Shown one piece after another: positions 15,184 through 23,371 of a stretch of 38,599 nucleotides of DNA. How positions within the stretch are numbered: position 1 is the first letter of the stretch; each line of letters begins with the position of its first letter. The position numbers were made by a program, and so were the translations under genes. A model generated the notes under the pieces. It did not search any database, was not told where the DNA came from, and was given only the letters and a program-made list of their open reading frames with translations. Source of the DNA: Rhodobiaceae bacterium (GTDB lineage: Bacteria; Pseudomonadota; Alphaproteobacteria; Parvibaculales; Parvibaculaceae); assembly GCA_021404525.1 (NCBI GenBank), contig JAAWWE010000018.1, positions 1 through 38,599 on the forward strand. Direction: 5' to 3'.

Positions 15184-16318
15184 TGCTTTCCCGGGACAGG
15201 TCGGAGTCGCTGTTGCGGGTGGCTCCATTGCCGGGCTCTGCGCCGGCAATGCGCTGCTGGCGGCAGGCCATGATGTCCATGTCTTCGAGCGCTCCGCCAC
15301 GCGGCTGACCAGCAGAGGTGCCGGGATCGTCGTCCAGCCCGACCTTGCATCACTTCTCAAACGCGCGGGCACACCGCCTTTGGCGATGACCCATTGCACC
15401 ACGCGCAAGAATTTCTCTGGCCGGGGTGGACCAGCGCAGCTCCTGCACATGCCGCAACAGTTCACGTCCTGGGAGGCGATCTTTGCCTCTCTGTCGGGCG
15501 CCTTTCCCGCCGAACGGTATCATGCGGGCATGGAGCTGGAGATTGCCGAAGCGAGTGCCAACGGCGTGACGCTGCGTGCGAACCGGGAGACCCTGACCGC
15601 CGATCTGCTGATTGCCGCAGACGGGTTCCGGTCCGAGACCCGAGCCCGGTTCGCACCCGAAACTATCTCGCGCTATGCAGGCTACATCGCGTGGCGCGGC
15701 GTCGCGGACGAAACCGATCTGCCGGACACACTTGTCGCCTTCTTCGACGACAATTTCTGTTTCTGCGACGTGGGTGATGGCGGGCATGCCCTGTGCTACC
15801 TGATCCCTGGCGAGGGTGGCAGCACCGCGAGGGGGACACGGCGTCTGAATTGGGTCTGGTATGTGACCGTTCCCGAAGGCGAGAGCCTTAATGCTGTCAT
15901 GACCGATGGTGCGGGACGACAACGGCACGCGTCGGTGCCTGTCGGCCATGTAAACGCAACGGCCCTGAATGACCTCCATCGCCGCGCGGAAAGCCTGGAG
16001 CGGCACTTCGCGGATCTCGTACGCGCAACGCCCGAGCCTTTCATCCAGTCCATCCTCGATGTGGCCCCACCGGAGATGGTCTTCGGACGTATCTGCCTGT
16101 TGGGAGATGCCGCATTCGTGGTCCGCCCACACACGGCGGCGGCGACGGCAAAGGCGGCAGCGGAAGCGAGTGCTTTGGCCGCAAGCCTCAAGGACTTCGC
16201 TCCGAACATCGACCAGGGCCTTGCGGTTTGGAACCGGCAACAGGTTTCCTCGGGCCGTCGACTTGTCGACTACGGGGTGATGCTGGGTGAACGCACCACC
16301 CGGCGGAAATCGACATGA
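15176..16318 (+). CDS. FAD-dependent aromatic monooxygenase (PHBH-like)
   Basis: A 380-residue flavoprotein with an N-terminal Rossmann motif VAGGSIAGLCAGNAL (13-27), FERS as the ribose-binding acidic strand end, and LLGDAAFVVRPHTAAATAKA at about 306-325, the GD motif for FAD phosphate. The middle part (YIAWRGVADE, GEGGSTARGTRRLNWVWY) resembles 2,6-dihydroxypyridine-type hydroxylases. It likely hydroxylates an aromatic or heteroaromatic compound with NAD(P)H and oxygen. ATG 15176 overlaps the previous gene by eight bases, and the stop overlaps the next start by ATGA. The substrate is not evident. Confidence 0.85.
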   Translation: MADAFPGQVGVAVAGGSIAGLCAGNALLAAGHDVHVFERSATRLTSRGAGIVVQPDLASLLKRAGTPPLAMTHCTTRKNFSGRGGPAQLLHMPQQFTSWEAIFASLSGAFPAERYHAGMELEIAEASANGVTLRANRETLTADLLIAADGFRSETRARFAPETISRYAGYIAWRGVADETDLPDTLVAFFDDNFCFCDVGDGGHALCYLIPGEGGSTARGTRRLNWVWYVTVPEGESLNAVMTDGAGRQRHASVPVGHVNATALNDLHRRAESLERHFADLVRATPEPFIQSILDVAPPEMVFGRICLLGDAAFVVRPHTAAATAKAAAEASALAASLKDFAPNIDQGLAVWNRQQVSSGRRLVDYGVMLGERTTRRKST

Positions 16319-17631
16319 CGGGTGAGCTGGAAACCAAAAGGGCAGCCAGGAACATGGGAACTCCTCCTAAGACGGCAACGAAAGCGGGTGAGATGAAGGT
16401 CTTCGGCCGAGCGGGGTCGACTGTCGGGTCCGACATTCGCGACTATCTGAGCCGAACGGTCGTAGCGTTCGACTGGGTCGATCTGGTGGATGCCGACCAG
16501 TGCAGGGACATGCTGGGGCTCGGCGGTTTCGAGACCCTGGACTTTCCGATCGTCGAGTTTCCGGACGGGGAGCGTGTCTTCGCTCCAAAGCCTCAGGATA
16601 TCGCGGCCCGTCTCGGATGGGTTACCGCACCAAGGCACGAAGAATACGACCTCTCGATCTACGGCGGCGGCCCGGCGGGATTGAGTGCTGCAGTCTATGC
16701 AGCGTCGGAGGGATTGCGCACGATCCTCATAGAGCGGTTCGCCGTCGGCGGCCAGGCAGGCACGACCTCTGCGATCGAGAACTACATGGGGTTTCCAGAA
16801 GGTATCAGCGGCGCGGACCTCGCCGAGCGCGCACGTCAGCAGGCGGTCAAGTTCGGGGCCGAACTGGTCATGATGGAGGAAGGTGTGAAGGCGCGGTTCG
16901 AGAATGACCGTATCCATGTCGATCTCGCCAATGGCAGCCAGCTCGTCGCCAAGTCGAACATCTGTGCGACGGGCGTGGAGTACCGCCGTTTGGGCATCGC
17001 TGACGAGGAACGTTTCCTCGGCATGGGTCTGTTCTACGGGGCGGGCGTTGCCGAAGCGCCTTACTGCAAAAATGAGGATGTCTTCGTCGTCGGGGGTGGC
17101 AATTCCGCCGGGCAGGCTGTCATGCACCTCGCCGACCACGCGGACAAGGTGACGATGCTCGTGCGCGGCAGCTCACTGGCCGAGACCCTGTCCGAATATC
17201 TGATAACGCGCATCGAGGCGCGGCCGAACGTGGAGGTGATCTACAACGTAGAGGTCGCTGCACTGGATGGCGACAAGATCCTTCGGAGAATGACACTGAA
17301 GGATCTGAAGACGGAGAAGACGCGCGACCTCGACGCGTCGCGCCTGTTCGTCTGCATCGGGGGCGTGCCAAATACCGAATGGGCCAAGGATACCCTTATC
17401 AAGCGCGATCGGGCGGGCTACCTGATCACCGGCCAGGACCTGCTGGACAAGGGGCGCGCACCGGACTGCTGGACCCTGGATCGACAGCCCTACTATCTGG
17501 AGACCAGCGTCCCCGGATCGTTCGCAGTCGGCGACGTGCGCCACGATTCCATCAAGAGGGTCGCCTCAGCCGTTGGCGAGGGTGCGATGGCAGTCTCGTT
17601 CGTTCACCGGTATCTGGCCGAAAGCCACTGA
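16315..17631 (+). CDS. Thioredoxin-reductase-like flavoprotein lacking the CxxC pair
   Basis: The 438-residue protein has an N-terminal ~100-residue segment (MKVFGRAGSTVGSDIRDYL) that looks like a degenerate glutaredoxin fold with Ser where the Cys would be, then a TrxR-type core: GGGPAGLSAAVYAASEGL (about 117-134), GGQAGTTSAIENYMGFP, GGGNSAGQA (about 260-268) and a C-terminal GDVRHDSIKRVASAVGEGA. The CATC disulfide motif of true thioredoxin reductase, which should sit between the two Rossmann motifs, is absent; the text there reads FYGAGVAEAPYCKNEDV. It is thus an NAD(P)H flavoprotein with another acceptor, perhaps feeding the neighbouring monooxygenase or DsbA-like protein. Confidence 0.85.
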   Translation: MTGELETKRAARNMGTPPKTATKAGEMKVFGRAGSTVGSDIRDYLSRTVVAFDWVDLVDADQCRDMLGLGGFETLDFPIVEFPDGERVFAPKPQDIAARLGWVTAPRHEEYDLSIYGGGPAGLSAAVYAASEGLRTILIERFAVGGQAGTTSAIENYMGFPEGISGADLAERARQQAVKFGAELVMMEEGVKARFENDRIHVDLANGSQLVAKSNICATGVEYRRLGIADEERFLGMGLFYGAGVAEAPYCKNEDVFVVGGGNSAGQAVMHLADHADKVTMLVRGSSLAETLSEYLITRIEARPNVEVIYNVEVAALDGDKILRRMTLKDLKTEKTRDLDASRLFVCIGGVPNTEWAKDTLIKRDRAGYLITGQDLLDKGRAPDCWTLDRQPYYLETSVPGSFAVGDVRHDSIKRVASAVGEGAMAVSFVHRYLAESH

Positions 17632-17638
17632 AAACGCG

Positions 17639-17657
17639 CAAGGGCACGAAGCCCTTG
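17639..17657 (+). terminator. Hairpin after the redox operon
   Basis: CAAGGGC-ACGAA-GCCCTTG forms a perfect 7-bp stem with a 5-base loop directly after the flavoprotein stop. No T tract follows, so it may be an mRNA-stabilising stem or a weak terminator. Confidence 0.35.
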
Positions 17658-17740
17658 TCCAGGTCACAGAACGAAACCTATACTCTTCTGGTGACTGAGA
17701 TCCTTACCCCGTCTATGATACGACATATCCCGCCAGACGG

Positions 17741-18097
17741 GTGCTGGACCTGATCGCGGACAAGTGGACGCCAGTCGTCCTGTACTGCCTCTCCGGCGGG
17801 ACGCGTCGGTTCAGTGAGTTGCACCGCCAGATCCCGGATATCTCCAAGAAGATGCTGATCCAGAGCCTGCGTCGACTCGAGAGAGACGGCATTCTCCACC
17901 GTGAGGTTTATGCCGTCGTTCCCCCCAAGACCGAATACAGCCTGACCGACCTTGGCAGACGCATGCATGAGCCGATCGCGTTGATTTGCGACTGGGCCGT
18001 GCAGCACAGTGACAAGATCGAGGAAGTTCTCAGTCATCGCCGCGCGAGCGAAGCTGGAACCGCAACACAGCAGGCGTCTGGTCCGCAGAGGGGATGA
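17741..18097 (+). CDS. HxlR-family transcriptional regulator (N-terminus uncertain)
   Basis: The product carries the HxlR winged helix: VLDLIADKWTPVVLYCLSGG, RRFSELHRQIPDISKKML, RRLERDGILHREVY and VPPKTEYSLTDLGRRM. The GTG at 17741 is the first start in the frame, but homology continues upstream to 17699 (codons for DPYPVYDTTYPAR), which has no start codon in frame. A GTG at 17691 lies in another frame one base away, so a single-base deletion near 17698 may have uncoupled the native start. HxlR proteins sense quinones or aldehydes and control redox genes, which fits the cassette just upstream. Confidence 0.75.
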   Translation: MLDLIADKWTPVVLYCLSGGTRRFSELHRQIPDISKKMLIQSLRRLERDGILHREVYAVVPPKTEYSLTDLGRRMHEPIALICDWAVQHSDKIEEVLSHRRASEAGTATQQASGPQRG

Positions 18098-18476
18098 CAT
18101 TGGCCCCGTTGCCTATTCACTAGGGCGTAATCCTTAGAACCTTAAGGACGAAACGGTCTACCCTCGCAATGCTGTCAGCTTCGGGCTTTCGAACCGCTCC
18201 GAGTTGTGGGTCCAGCCCTGCTGAAAAAAATTAATTGTGACCTGAAGCCGCCATTCGACAATCGTGCGGCATCTGAGGATCAGGGCCCAATCGAGACCTT
18301 TGCAGCAACAAGCGCCAAGGTTGGCAGAGTGGACAAAACAGACGCTGCTAACTGTATTTCGAGCATCGCCTCATAGAATTTTCTCGACGTTCAAGTTGCG
18401 GCGAAACTGGAATTCGGTCGGATATTCTGCTGCTAACGCTCAGAAAAATGCCAACCGCGGCGACTCCGCGCTTCCA
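18098..18476. other. Intergenic region, no gene recognised
   Basis: This stretch between the HxlR gene and the convergent membrane protein gene holds only one short, compositionally odd plus-strand frame with no family resemblance. I see no RNA gene or clear terminator. Confidence 0.4.
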
Positions 18477-19193
18477 TCAACCCAAAATTGTTCCTAGTTT
18501 GATGGGCCTCGACTTGGAAAGCTGTGCCAGTGACAGGATGTGAGCAACGACCGCATAGGGCACTAGGAACACCGGGATAAGACCCAGTGGGTACTCGATG
18601 ACTCGGTTGGGATTGTCAAAAGCGAAAAGCTGGAGCGGCGAGGCGGCGCTGGTAAAACCGAAGAAGAACGCGGAGGCAAAATCCAGCAGCCCGACGACCG
18701 CCACGAGTATGACCGCGCGCGGAGGAATGTCGCGTCCACGAAAGCGGATCAGCACTGCGAGCGCAGTCAGACCGGCCAGAAGGTCTCCCCAGCCTGCGGG
18801 CTGCGCAAAGGAGGAGGGCAATGTTCCCCTCCAGTCTTCGAGGATGAAAACCAGTCCGATCGGGCGAAAGAGCTGCAGCGCAATCAGGAGGCGCTGAGGC
18901 ACACCACGTCCCAGGATCGTGTGTCGGAAGAAAATGGCTAAAACCACTGCCAACGCAAGGTAGGCAATCGGAACCGCGGGACTGTTCCCGATGATGTCGG
19001 TCGCAAAGCCGTAGCGAATATGGCTGTAGGCATAGGCCGTCCAGACAAGCACGATGAATCCGATTACGACACGTTTTCGCACTGAGGCACCGCCAGCAGT
19101 CAAGACCCAGAGCATATGCCAGAAGACTGCTGGAACCGAGAAGAGGACGATTGCCTCGGATATAGGGGAAAAGATCATCTGTTCAGACCTCAT
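18477..19193 (-). CDS. Conserved integral membrane protein, unknown function
   Basis: A 238-residue hydrophobic protein with about seven membrane helices, seen in LFSVPAVFWHMLWVL, VVIGFIVLVWTAYAY, VPIAYLALAVVLAIFF, ALQLFRPIGLVFIL, GDLLAGLTALAVLI, AVILVAVVGLLDFASAFFFG and LGLIPVFLVPYAVVAHILSLAQL. I recognise the pattern QLFRPIG...PAGWGDLLAG...LDF as a conserved family of unknown function in Proteobacteria. ATG 19193 overlaps the end of the upstream gene by 11 bases, so the two are translationally coupled. A start at 19178 is also possible. Confidence 0.8.
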   Translation of the reverse strand: MRSEQMIFSPISEAIVLFSVPAVFWHMLWVLTAGGASVRKRVVIGFIVLVWTAYAYSHIRYGFATDIIGNSPAVPIAYLALAVVLAIFFRHTILGRGVPQRLLIALQLFRPIGLVFILEDWRGTLPSSFAQPAGWGDLLAGLTALAVLIRFRGRDIPPRAVILVAVVGLLDFASAFFFGFTSAASPLQLFAFDNPNRVIEYPLGLIPVFLVPYAVVAHILSLAQLSKSRPIKLGTILG

Positions 19194-19524
19194 TGCCTTT
19201 CTCGTGCCAGAGCGCGTGGACCGCGTTCCAGTCAGGGATTTCGGGGGTGTCGAAGCCGTAGGTTTTGCCGGTGGCGACTTTGTCGAAGACGCGCATCGCT
19301 TCGAGATGGGCACCCGAGGCGAGGTAAGCGCGCATGGCGTCGCGGTTCCGCCAGACGCTTCTGGTATGGTGGATGCCATTGATGGTGCGGGCTTCGGCGC
19401 TGACGCATCCGTCCGCGCGTCGGGCCTGGTTCATCGACGCGATTGCGTGGCGCCAAAAGATCGGTGTCTGCCAGAAATGGCGTACCCGCAATCCCGTTAT
19501 CGAAACATACACTAACTCAGTCAT
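19183..19524 (-). CDS. DUF3291-like small protein (monooxygenase fold)
   Basis: The 113-residue protein reads VYVSITGLRVRHFWQTPIFW, then MNQARRADGCVSAEARTING, HHTRSVWRNRDAMRAYLASGAH and GKTYGFDTPEIPDW. This fits the dimeric alpha-beta barrel family that includes DUF3291 and antibiotic-biosynthesis-monooxygenase-like proteins; enzymatic activity is not assured. ATG 19524 is supported by GAGGA just upstream on the minus strand. It begins right beside the palindromic operator at 19536-19583 and runs divergent from the SDR gene, so both are probably controlled together. Confidence 0.65.
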   Translation of the reverse strand: MTELVYVSITGLRVRHFWQTPIFWRHAIASMNQARRADGCVSAEARTINGIHHTRSVWRNRDAMRAYLASGAHLEAMRVFDKVATGKTYGFDTPEIPDWNAVHALWHEKGNEV

Positions 19525-19535
19525 ATGAGTCCTCG

Positions 19536-19583
19536 GGTTGACAGTGTCTACTACTTGAGCGTAAATGGTAGACGCTGTCAACC
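19536..19583. promoter_or_regulatory. Divergent promoters under a large palindromic operator
   Basis: GGTTGACAGTGTCTACTA (19536-19553) and TGGTAGACGCTGTCAACC (19566-19583) form an inverted repeat with 16 of 18 matching positions around a 12-base spacer. Each arm contains a TTGACA -35 hexamer and a GACA-x-TGTC core. On the plus strand TTGACA (19538-19543) is followed after 18 bases by TAAATG as a possible -10; the minus strand has a weaker -10. The arrangement fits a TetR dimer pair that shuts both directions at once; the TetR gene at 20394 is the obvious candidate. Confidence 0.7.
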
Positions 19584-19597
19584 TTGGAGAAAACGAG

Positions 19598-20422
19598 ATG
19601 AACCGATCCGCGCACAACTTCAGCAAGCGATATGGACCCGCGGCCCTCGTGACTGGCGCGTCGGACGGTATCGGCGCGGCACTGGCGACCGAACTCGCAG
19701 CGCGCGGATTGAACCTGATTATAACTGCAAGACGTGCAGATCGCCTGGAAGCCCTCGCGACCTCACTGAGGAGCGATCATGGCGTGGAGGTGCTGGTCGT
19801 ACCTGTCGATCTTGGGATAAATCAGGGTCCAGACAATCTAGTGGATGCAACCAGTGGGCAGGACATTGGGCTTTACGTCGCCTGTGCTGGGTTTGGAACG
19901 GCGGGCCGATTCATCGACAACTCCGCTTCCGAAGAACTGAATATGATCGACGTGAACTGCCACGCGATGACGGCAGTGTTGCATCCGCTGGCGCGCCAGA
20001 TGGCGGCGCGCAGGCGCGGCGGGATCATCCTGATGAGCTCGATTGTCGCCTTTCAGGGTGTCGGAAACTCCGCAAATTATGCTGCCACCAAGGCCTACGT
20101 CCAAACTCTCGCTGAAGGGCTTGCCGCAGAACTTACGTCCTCTGGCGTAGATGTTTTGGCAAGCGCGCCGGGGCCTGTAGAGACCGGTTTTGCGACACGT
20201 GCTGACATGCAGATGGGCGGCGCTGCAACACCACAGACGATCGCAAAGGCAACACTACAGGCACTGGGCCGGACGGTCACAACACGCCCAGGGGCGCAAT
20301 CCAAAATGCTTGGCTATAGCCTGGCTATGTTGCCGCGGCGTCTGAGAAGCCGGATACTGGGACAGATTATGCAAGGGATGACCAAGCACCGCGATGCCAA
20401 CAAAGAGAAAACAACCGCTTAA
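19598..20422 (+). CDS. Short-chain dehydrogenase/reductase
   Basis: A 274-residue classical SDR: cofactor motif TGASDGIG (19-26), ARRADRLEAL after the second strand (Arg after strand 2 suggests NADP), the NAG-like segment ACAGFG, catalytic Ser in MSSIVAFQG and YAATK (about 160-164) with the Tyr-Lys pair, then PGPVETGF. Substrate is unknown. ATG 19598 is preferred over an upstream in-frame ATG at 19565 because TTGGAGAA lies just ahead and the protein then begins as in relatives. The upstream ATG would place the start inside the operator. Its end overlaps the TetR gene. Confidence 0.9.
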   Translation: MNRSAHNFSKRYGPAALVTGASDGIGAALATELAARGLNLIITARRADRLEALATSLRSDHGVEVLVVPVDLGINQGPDNLVDATSGQDIGLYVACAGFGTAGRFIDNSASEELNMIDVNCHAMTAVLHPLARQMAARRRGGIILMSSIVAFQGVGNSANYAATKAYVQTLAEGLAAELTSSGVDVLASAPGPVETGFATRADMQMGGAATPQTIAKATLQALGRTVTTRPGAQSKMLGYSLAMLPRRLRSRILGQIMQGMTKHRDANKEKTTA

Positions 20423-20996
20423 GCAAGCACTGGTCGAGCAAGCATTCTCGGTTATCGAAGAAAAGGGTGTCGAACATCTCAGCCTGCGCGAAGTGGCACG
20501 CCGTCTTGGGGTCTCGCATCAGGCTCCCTACAAACACTTCCCGTCGCGCGACCATATCCTCGCGGCGGTGGTTGAACGATGCTTTGCGGAGTTTGCGCAG
20601 CACCTATCTTCAAGGCCGTCCTGTGACGATCCTTTCGACGATCTGCACAAGATGGGACTCGCCTATCTGGAATTTGCGCAGAAATACCCGCTGCAATATC
20701 GCTTGATGTTCAACACAGCTCTTCCGGACGGTGAGGCGCATCCCGAGATGCTGGTGCAGGCGCAATTCGCCTTCTCGATCCTGCGCGATAAACTTAGCGA
20801 AATGACCCTCAAAGACCCGGGTCATCCCACTCCCGATCCAGTGAAACACGATGCGATGTACATCTGGTCGGCGCTGCATGGGTTGGCCAGTCTCATGGAG
20901 TCGGATGTCACGTCGACAATTGGGTTGAGCGATGTGGACAAGGCCATCGTCGTAGAGCGTCTGATGCGGCGGATGAGCCTGTCGATCGTGCCTTGA
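20394..20996 (+). CDS. TetR/AcrR-family repressor
   Basis: The 200-residue protein begins with a TetR HTH (ALVEQAFSVIEEKGVEHLSL, REVARRLGVSHQAPYKHFPSR) and a ligand domain of the WHG type (LAYLEFAQKYPLQYRLMF). It overlaps the SDR stop by 29 bases, so it is in the SDR operon. It probably binds the palindromes at 19536-19583 and represses both the SDR-tetR unit and the divergent DUF3291-like/membrane pair. The inducer is unknown. Confidence 0.9.
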   Translation: MPTKRKQPLKQALVEQAFSVIEEKGVEHLSLREVARRLGVSHQAPYKHFPSRDHILAAVVERCFAEFAQHLSSRPSCDDPFDDLHKMGLAYLEFAQKYPLQYRLMFNTALPDGEAHPEMLVQAQFAFSILRDKLSEMTLKDPGHPTPDPVKHDAMYIWSALHGLASLMESDVTSTIGLSDVDKAIVVERLMRRMSLSIVP

Positions 20997-21064
20997 CCCA
21001 TTCAAGGAGCTGCGAGACCGCAATTGTCCGGGATCGTTTCTGATCTGCGAAAGGAGAACCCAAG

Positions 21065-21481
21065 ATGTCACAAGAACTGGAGGGTGGATGTTTCTGCGGT
21101 GCCGTCAGGTACACGGTGACATCCCAACCGAGACTCAAGGCACAATGTCATTGCAGGGCCTGCCAATACTTTTCGGGGGGCGGGCCGAATTACTACATGC
21201 TGATAAATCCTGAGGGGCTACATTTCTCCGGTGAGGACCTCGGCACGTTCCGGAGTCCGAAGAAGCCTGATGCCGTGACGCGGTCGTTCTGTCGCATCTG
21301 CGGTACGCATCTCATTACCGAAAGACCAGGACTGCGGGAACTTGTGCTGAAAGTCGGGACGCTCGACGATCCAAGTGAATTTGGCGGACCGAAGATCGCG
21401 ATATTCTGCGAAGAGAAGCAAGACTGGCACGATTTGCCGGAAGGTGTCCTAGCATTTGACACACTCCCCGCAAGGAACTGA
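21065..21481 (+). CDS. GFA-family zinc protein
   Basis: A 138-residue protein with EGGCFCGAVRYTV (structural zinc CxC), CHCRACQ and SFCRICGTHL, the Cys set of the GFA (glutathione-dependent formaldehyde-activating-like) fold. Most such proteins have no proven role, and spontaneous formaldehyde-glutathione binding has been questioned. AAAGGAG lies about 12 bases ahead of the ATG. It stands alone, between the TetR operon and the metal-regulator gene on the other strand. Confidence 0.88.
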   Translation: MSQELEGGCFCGAVRYTVTSQPRLKAQCHCRACQYFSGGGPNYYMLINPEGLHFSGEDLGTFRSPKKPDAVTRSFCRICGTHLITERPGLRELVLKVGTLDDPSEFGGPKIAIFCEEKQDWHDLPEGVLAFDTLPARN

Positions 21482-21661
21482 GGGAGAGGCCACGATTAGG
21501 ACATTCTGCATGCTTGTATCAGCAATTGCAAAAACTCTACCTTGCCACAAATCAAAAATGGTCAGCATGGACTATCTGTGGTTGTCCACACATGTGCACG
21601 AAGCTCGATCCGCTCAGACGGGCATAGATGCGGAGTTATCGATCATATGCATCGCCCCACC

Positions 21662-22075
21662 TCAGTGTTCGGTCTCGCATAGTTCGTGGTCCATCAGCGC
21701 TTCGATGACGCGGCATTCTCCAACGAGGCCTGCATCCACGATGCTCGAAATACGATTCAGCTCTTTTTCCAGCTTCTTGAGCTTTGCAATCCGCGATCGC
21801 ACAGCCGATAGGTGCCGGGAGGCGATCGCGTGAGCATCGCCGCAGGGCTTGTCGGGACTGAGTGAAAGTTCAACCAACTCACGGATGTCTTGGATCGAGA
21901 GGCCAAGCTCACGTGCATGCCGGATGAACGAAAGGCGGGTGAGACTGCCGAAGGCGTAGCGTCGCTGATTACCAGAAGAGCGCTCGGGCGCATCTATCAA
22001 GCCCATCTGCTCATAGTATCGGATTGTCGGGATTTTCACGCCGGTTCGTTTCGACAGATGTCCGATCGAAAACAT
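21662..22075 (-). CDS. MerR-family heavy-metal regulator (ZntR/CadR-like)
   Basis: The 137-residue protein begins FSIGHLSKRTGVKIPTIRYY, a MerR winged HTH, followed by the dimerisation helix and a C-terminal part with Cys in KPCGDAH, GECRVIEAL and HELCETEH. Cys pairs in the loop and tail, plus His, fit divalent metal sensing (Zn, Cd or Pb) rather than copper. ATG 22075 has AAGGGAAG upstream. It is divergent from a CDF exporter gene and would bind the 19-bp-spacer promoter at 22087-22117. Confidence 0.88.
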   Translation of the reverse strand: MFSIGHLSKRTGVKIPTIRYYEQMGLIDAPERSSGNQRRYAFGSLTRLSFIRHARELGLSIQDIRELVELSLSPDKPCGDAHAIASRHLSAVRSRIAKLKKLEKELNRISSIVDAGLVGECRVIEALMDHELCETEH

Positions 22076-22086
22076 CGATTCTTCCC

Positions 22087-22117
22087 TTGAACCTCTAGTC
22101 ACTAGAGGGATTAAAGT
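22087..22117 (+). promoter_or_regulatory. MerR-type promoter of the CDF exporter gene
   Basis: TTGAAC (22087-22092) and TAAAGT (22112-22117) are separated by 19 bases, longer than usual, and the spacer holds the dyad CCTCTAGTCACTAGAGG (22092-22108). Overlong spacers with a central dyad are the hallmark of promoters that MerR proteins untwist when they bind metal. Confidence 0.85.
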
Positions 22118-22149
22118 CCTTTGTGATGTGATTCAAGGGAGATCTGAGA

Positions 22150-23097
22150 GTGGCAGGCCATCATCATCACGTAGACCCAAATTCCGGGGATACGCGCGTT
22201 TTCTGGGCCGTAGCGGTCAATCTCGGGCTAACGGTGGCACAGATCATTGGTGGCGTTCTGTCCGGCAGCCTGGCTCTGATCGCGGACGCGATTCATAATC
22301 TGTCCGACGCCCTATCCTTGTTGATTGCGTTCATCGCGCGAAAGATCGCGAGGCGGCCAGCCGATGCGGCGATGACCTTTGGATATGGACGCGTCGAAAT
22401 CGTTGCCGCGCTTGTGAACTACACCACGCTGATCGTCATCGGCCTCTATCTCATATATGAAGCGGCCATGCGCTTGGTCGATCCGACAAGCGTGGACGGC
22501 TGGCTCGTCGTGATCATCGCAGGCATCGCACTTGTCGTGGACGCGGTCACCGCCCTGCTGACCTATTCCCTGTCCAAACGAAGCATGAACATTCGTGCCG
22601 CCTTTCTCCACAATGTCGCGGATGCGCTCGGCTCAATCGCCGTCATCATCGCCGGCACGCTGATCATTCTTTATGATTGGCGGTTGATAGACCCGCTCGT
22701 CACGTTCCTTATCGCTGGATACATTCTTTGGCTATCCTGCTCGGAGATCGGGTCTGTGATCCGTATCCTGATGCTCGGAAGTCCTCCCGATTTGAACGCA
22801 CGCACTGTCCTCGAGACACTGCAGGGCGTCGATGGTGTCGCCGGGGCTCACCATCTCCATCTGTGGCAGATGCAGGAGCATGAGGCCGCGCTTGATACTC
22901 ATCTGGTCATAGAGGCGGGCAGCTGGACGCGGGCTGATGCCATCAAGACAGCGGTTAAGGACGTGCTGAGGGATGAGTTCGGCATTTTACATTCCACACT
23001 CGAATTGGAATGCAACGCGCACGCTTGCAGCGATGCTCAGGCGATCGGTCATGGGTTCCCTGGTCGAGTATCCGAGCCACTGGGTCATACGCATTAG
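22150..23097 (+). CDS. Cation diffusion facilitator (Zn/Cd exporter)
   Basis: The 315-residue protein has six predicted membrane helices, a His-rich N-terminus (HHHH), and the CDF metal site: D46-H49 and D53 in IADAIHNLSD (helix 2) and H154/D158 in FLHNVADALGS (helix 5). The cytoplasmic C-terminal domain (VAGAHHLHLW) is complete. It would pump Zn or Cd out of the cytoplasm in exchange for protons. It starts at GTG 22150 with AAGGGAG ahead. It resembles CzcD/ZitB. Its control by the divergent MerR gene is supported by the promoter at 22087. Confidence 0.92.
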   Translation: MAGHHHHVDPNSGDTRVFWAVAVNLGLTVAQIIGGVLSGSLALIADAIHNLSDALSLLIAFIARKIARRPADAAMTFGYGRVEIVAALVNYTTLIVIGLYLIYEAAMRLVDPTSVDGWLVVIIAGIALVVDAVTALLTYSLSKRSMNIRAAFLHNVADALGSIAVIIAGTLIILYDWRLIDPLVTFLIAGYILWLSCSEIGSVIRILMLGSPPDLNARTVLETLQGVDGVAGAHHLHLWQMQEHEAALDTHLVIEAGSWTRADAIKTAVKDVLRDEFGILHSTLELECNAHACSDAQAIGHGFPGRVSEPLGHTH

Positions 23098-23189
23098 CGG
23101 CCGCAGTTATGATACTCCAAGGTCGACAGCAGCCAACGGCCAACAAAGCTTGTTTCGCACTGCTGTCAGCAACCCATCCTACCTGGCGT

Positions 23190-23315
23190 CTAACGCGTCA
23201 GATATTTGATCAACGCCGCGATGGACAACACGAGCAGCACAAGTATCAGGATCCCGAAGAGGCCCATGCCGCCCATCATCCAACCCGACCCTTGCATCAT
23301 TCCGTTCTCGAACAT
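23190..23315 (-). CDS. Small Met-rich single-span membrane peptide
   Basis: A 41-codon gene with GGAGA just upstream (23321-23325). The peptide starts MFENGMMQGSGWMMGGMGLF, rich in Met and Gly as in copper-handling proteins, and continues as one membrane helix ending in KYLTR. It is the last gene of the minus-strand copper operon. Similar small peptides are common at the ends of copper clusters, but their role is unknown. Confidence 0.7.
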   Translation of the reverse strand: MFENGMMQGSGWMMGGMGLFGILILVLLVLSIAALIKYLTR

Positions 23316-23371
23316 GATTGTCTCCTGTTTCTGATTTCGCGTGGTCTGGCGTGCCACCCATGAGTGGCGAG

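Noticed and set aside
15350..16240. 296-residue minus-strand frame opposite the FAD monooxygenase
   Set aside because: The plus strand has the full flavoprotein motifs and coupled starts and stops, so this is a shadow.
18264..18497. 77-residue plus-strand frame
   Set aside because: No family resemblance, no ribosome binding site and unusual composition; it runs into the end of the convergent membrane protein gene.
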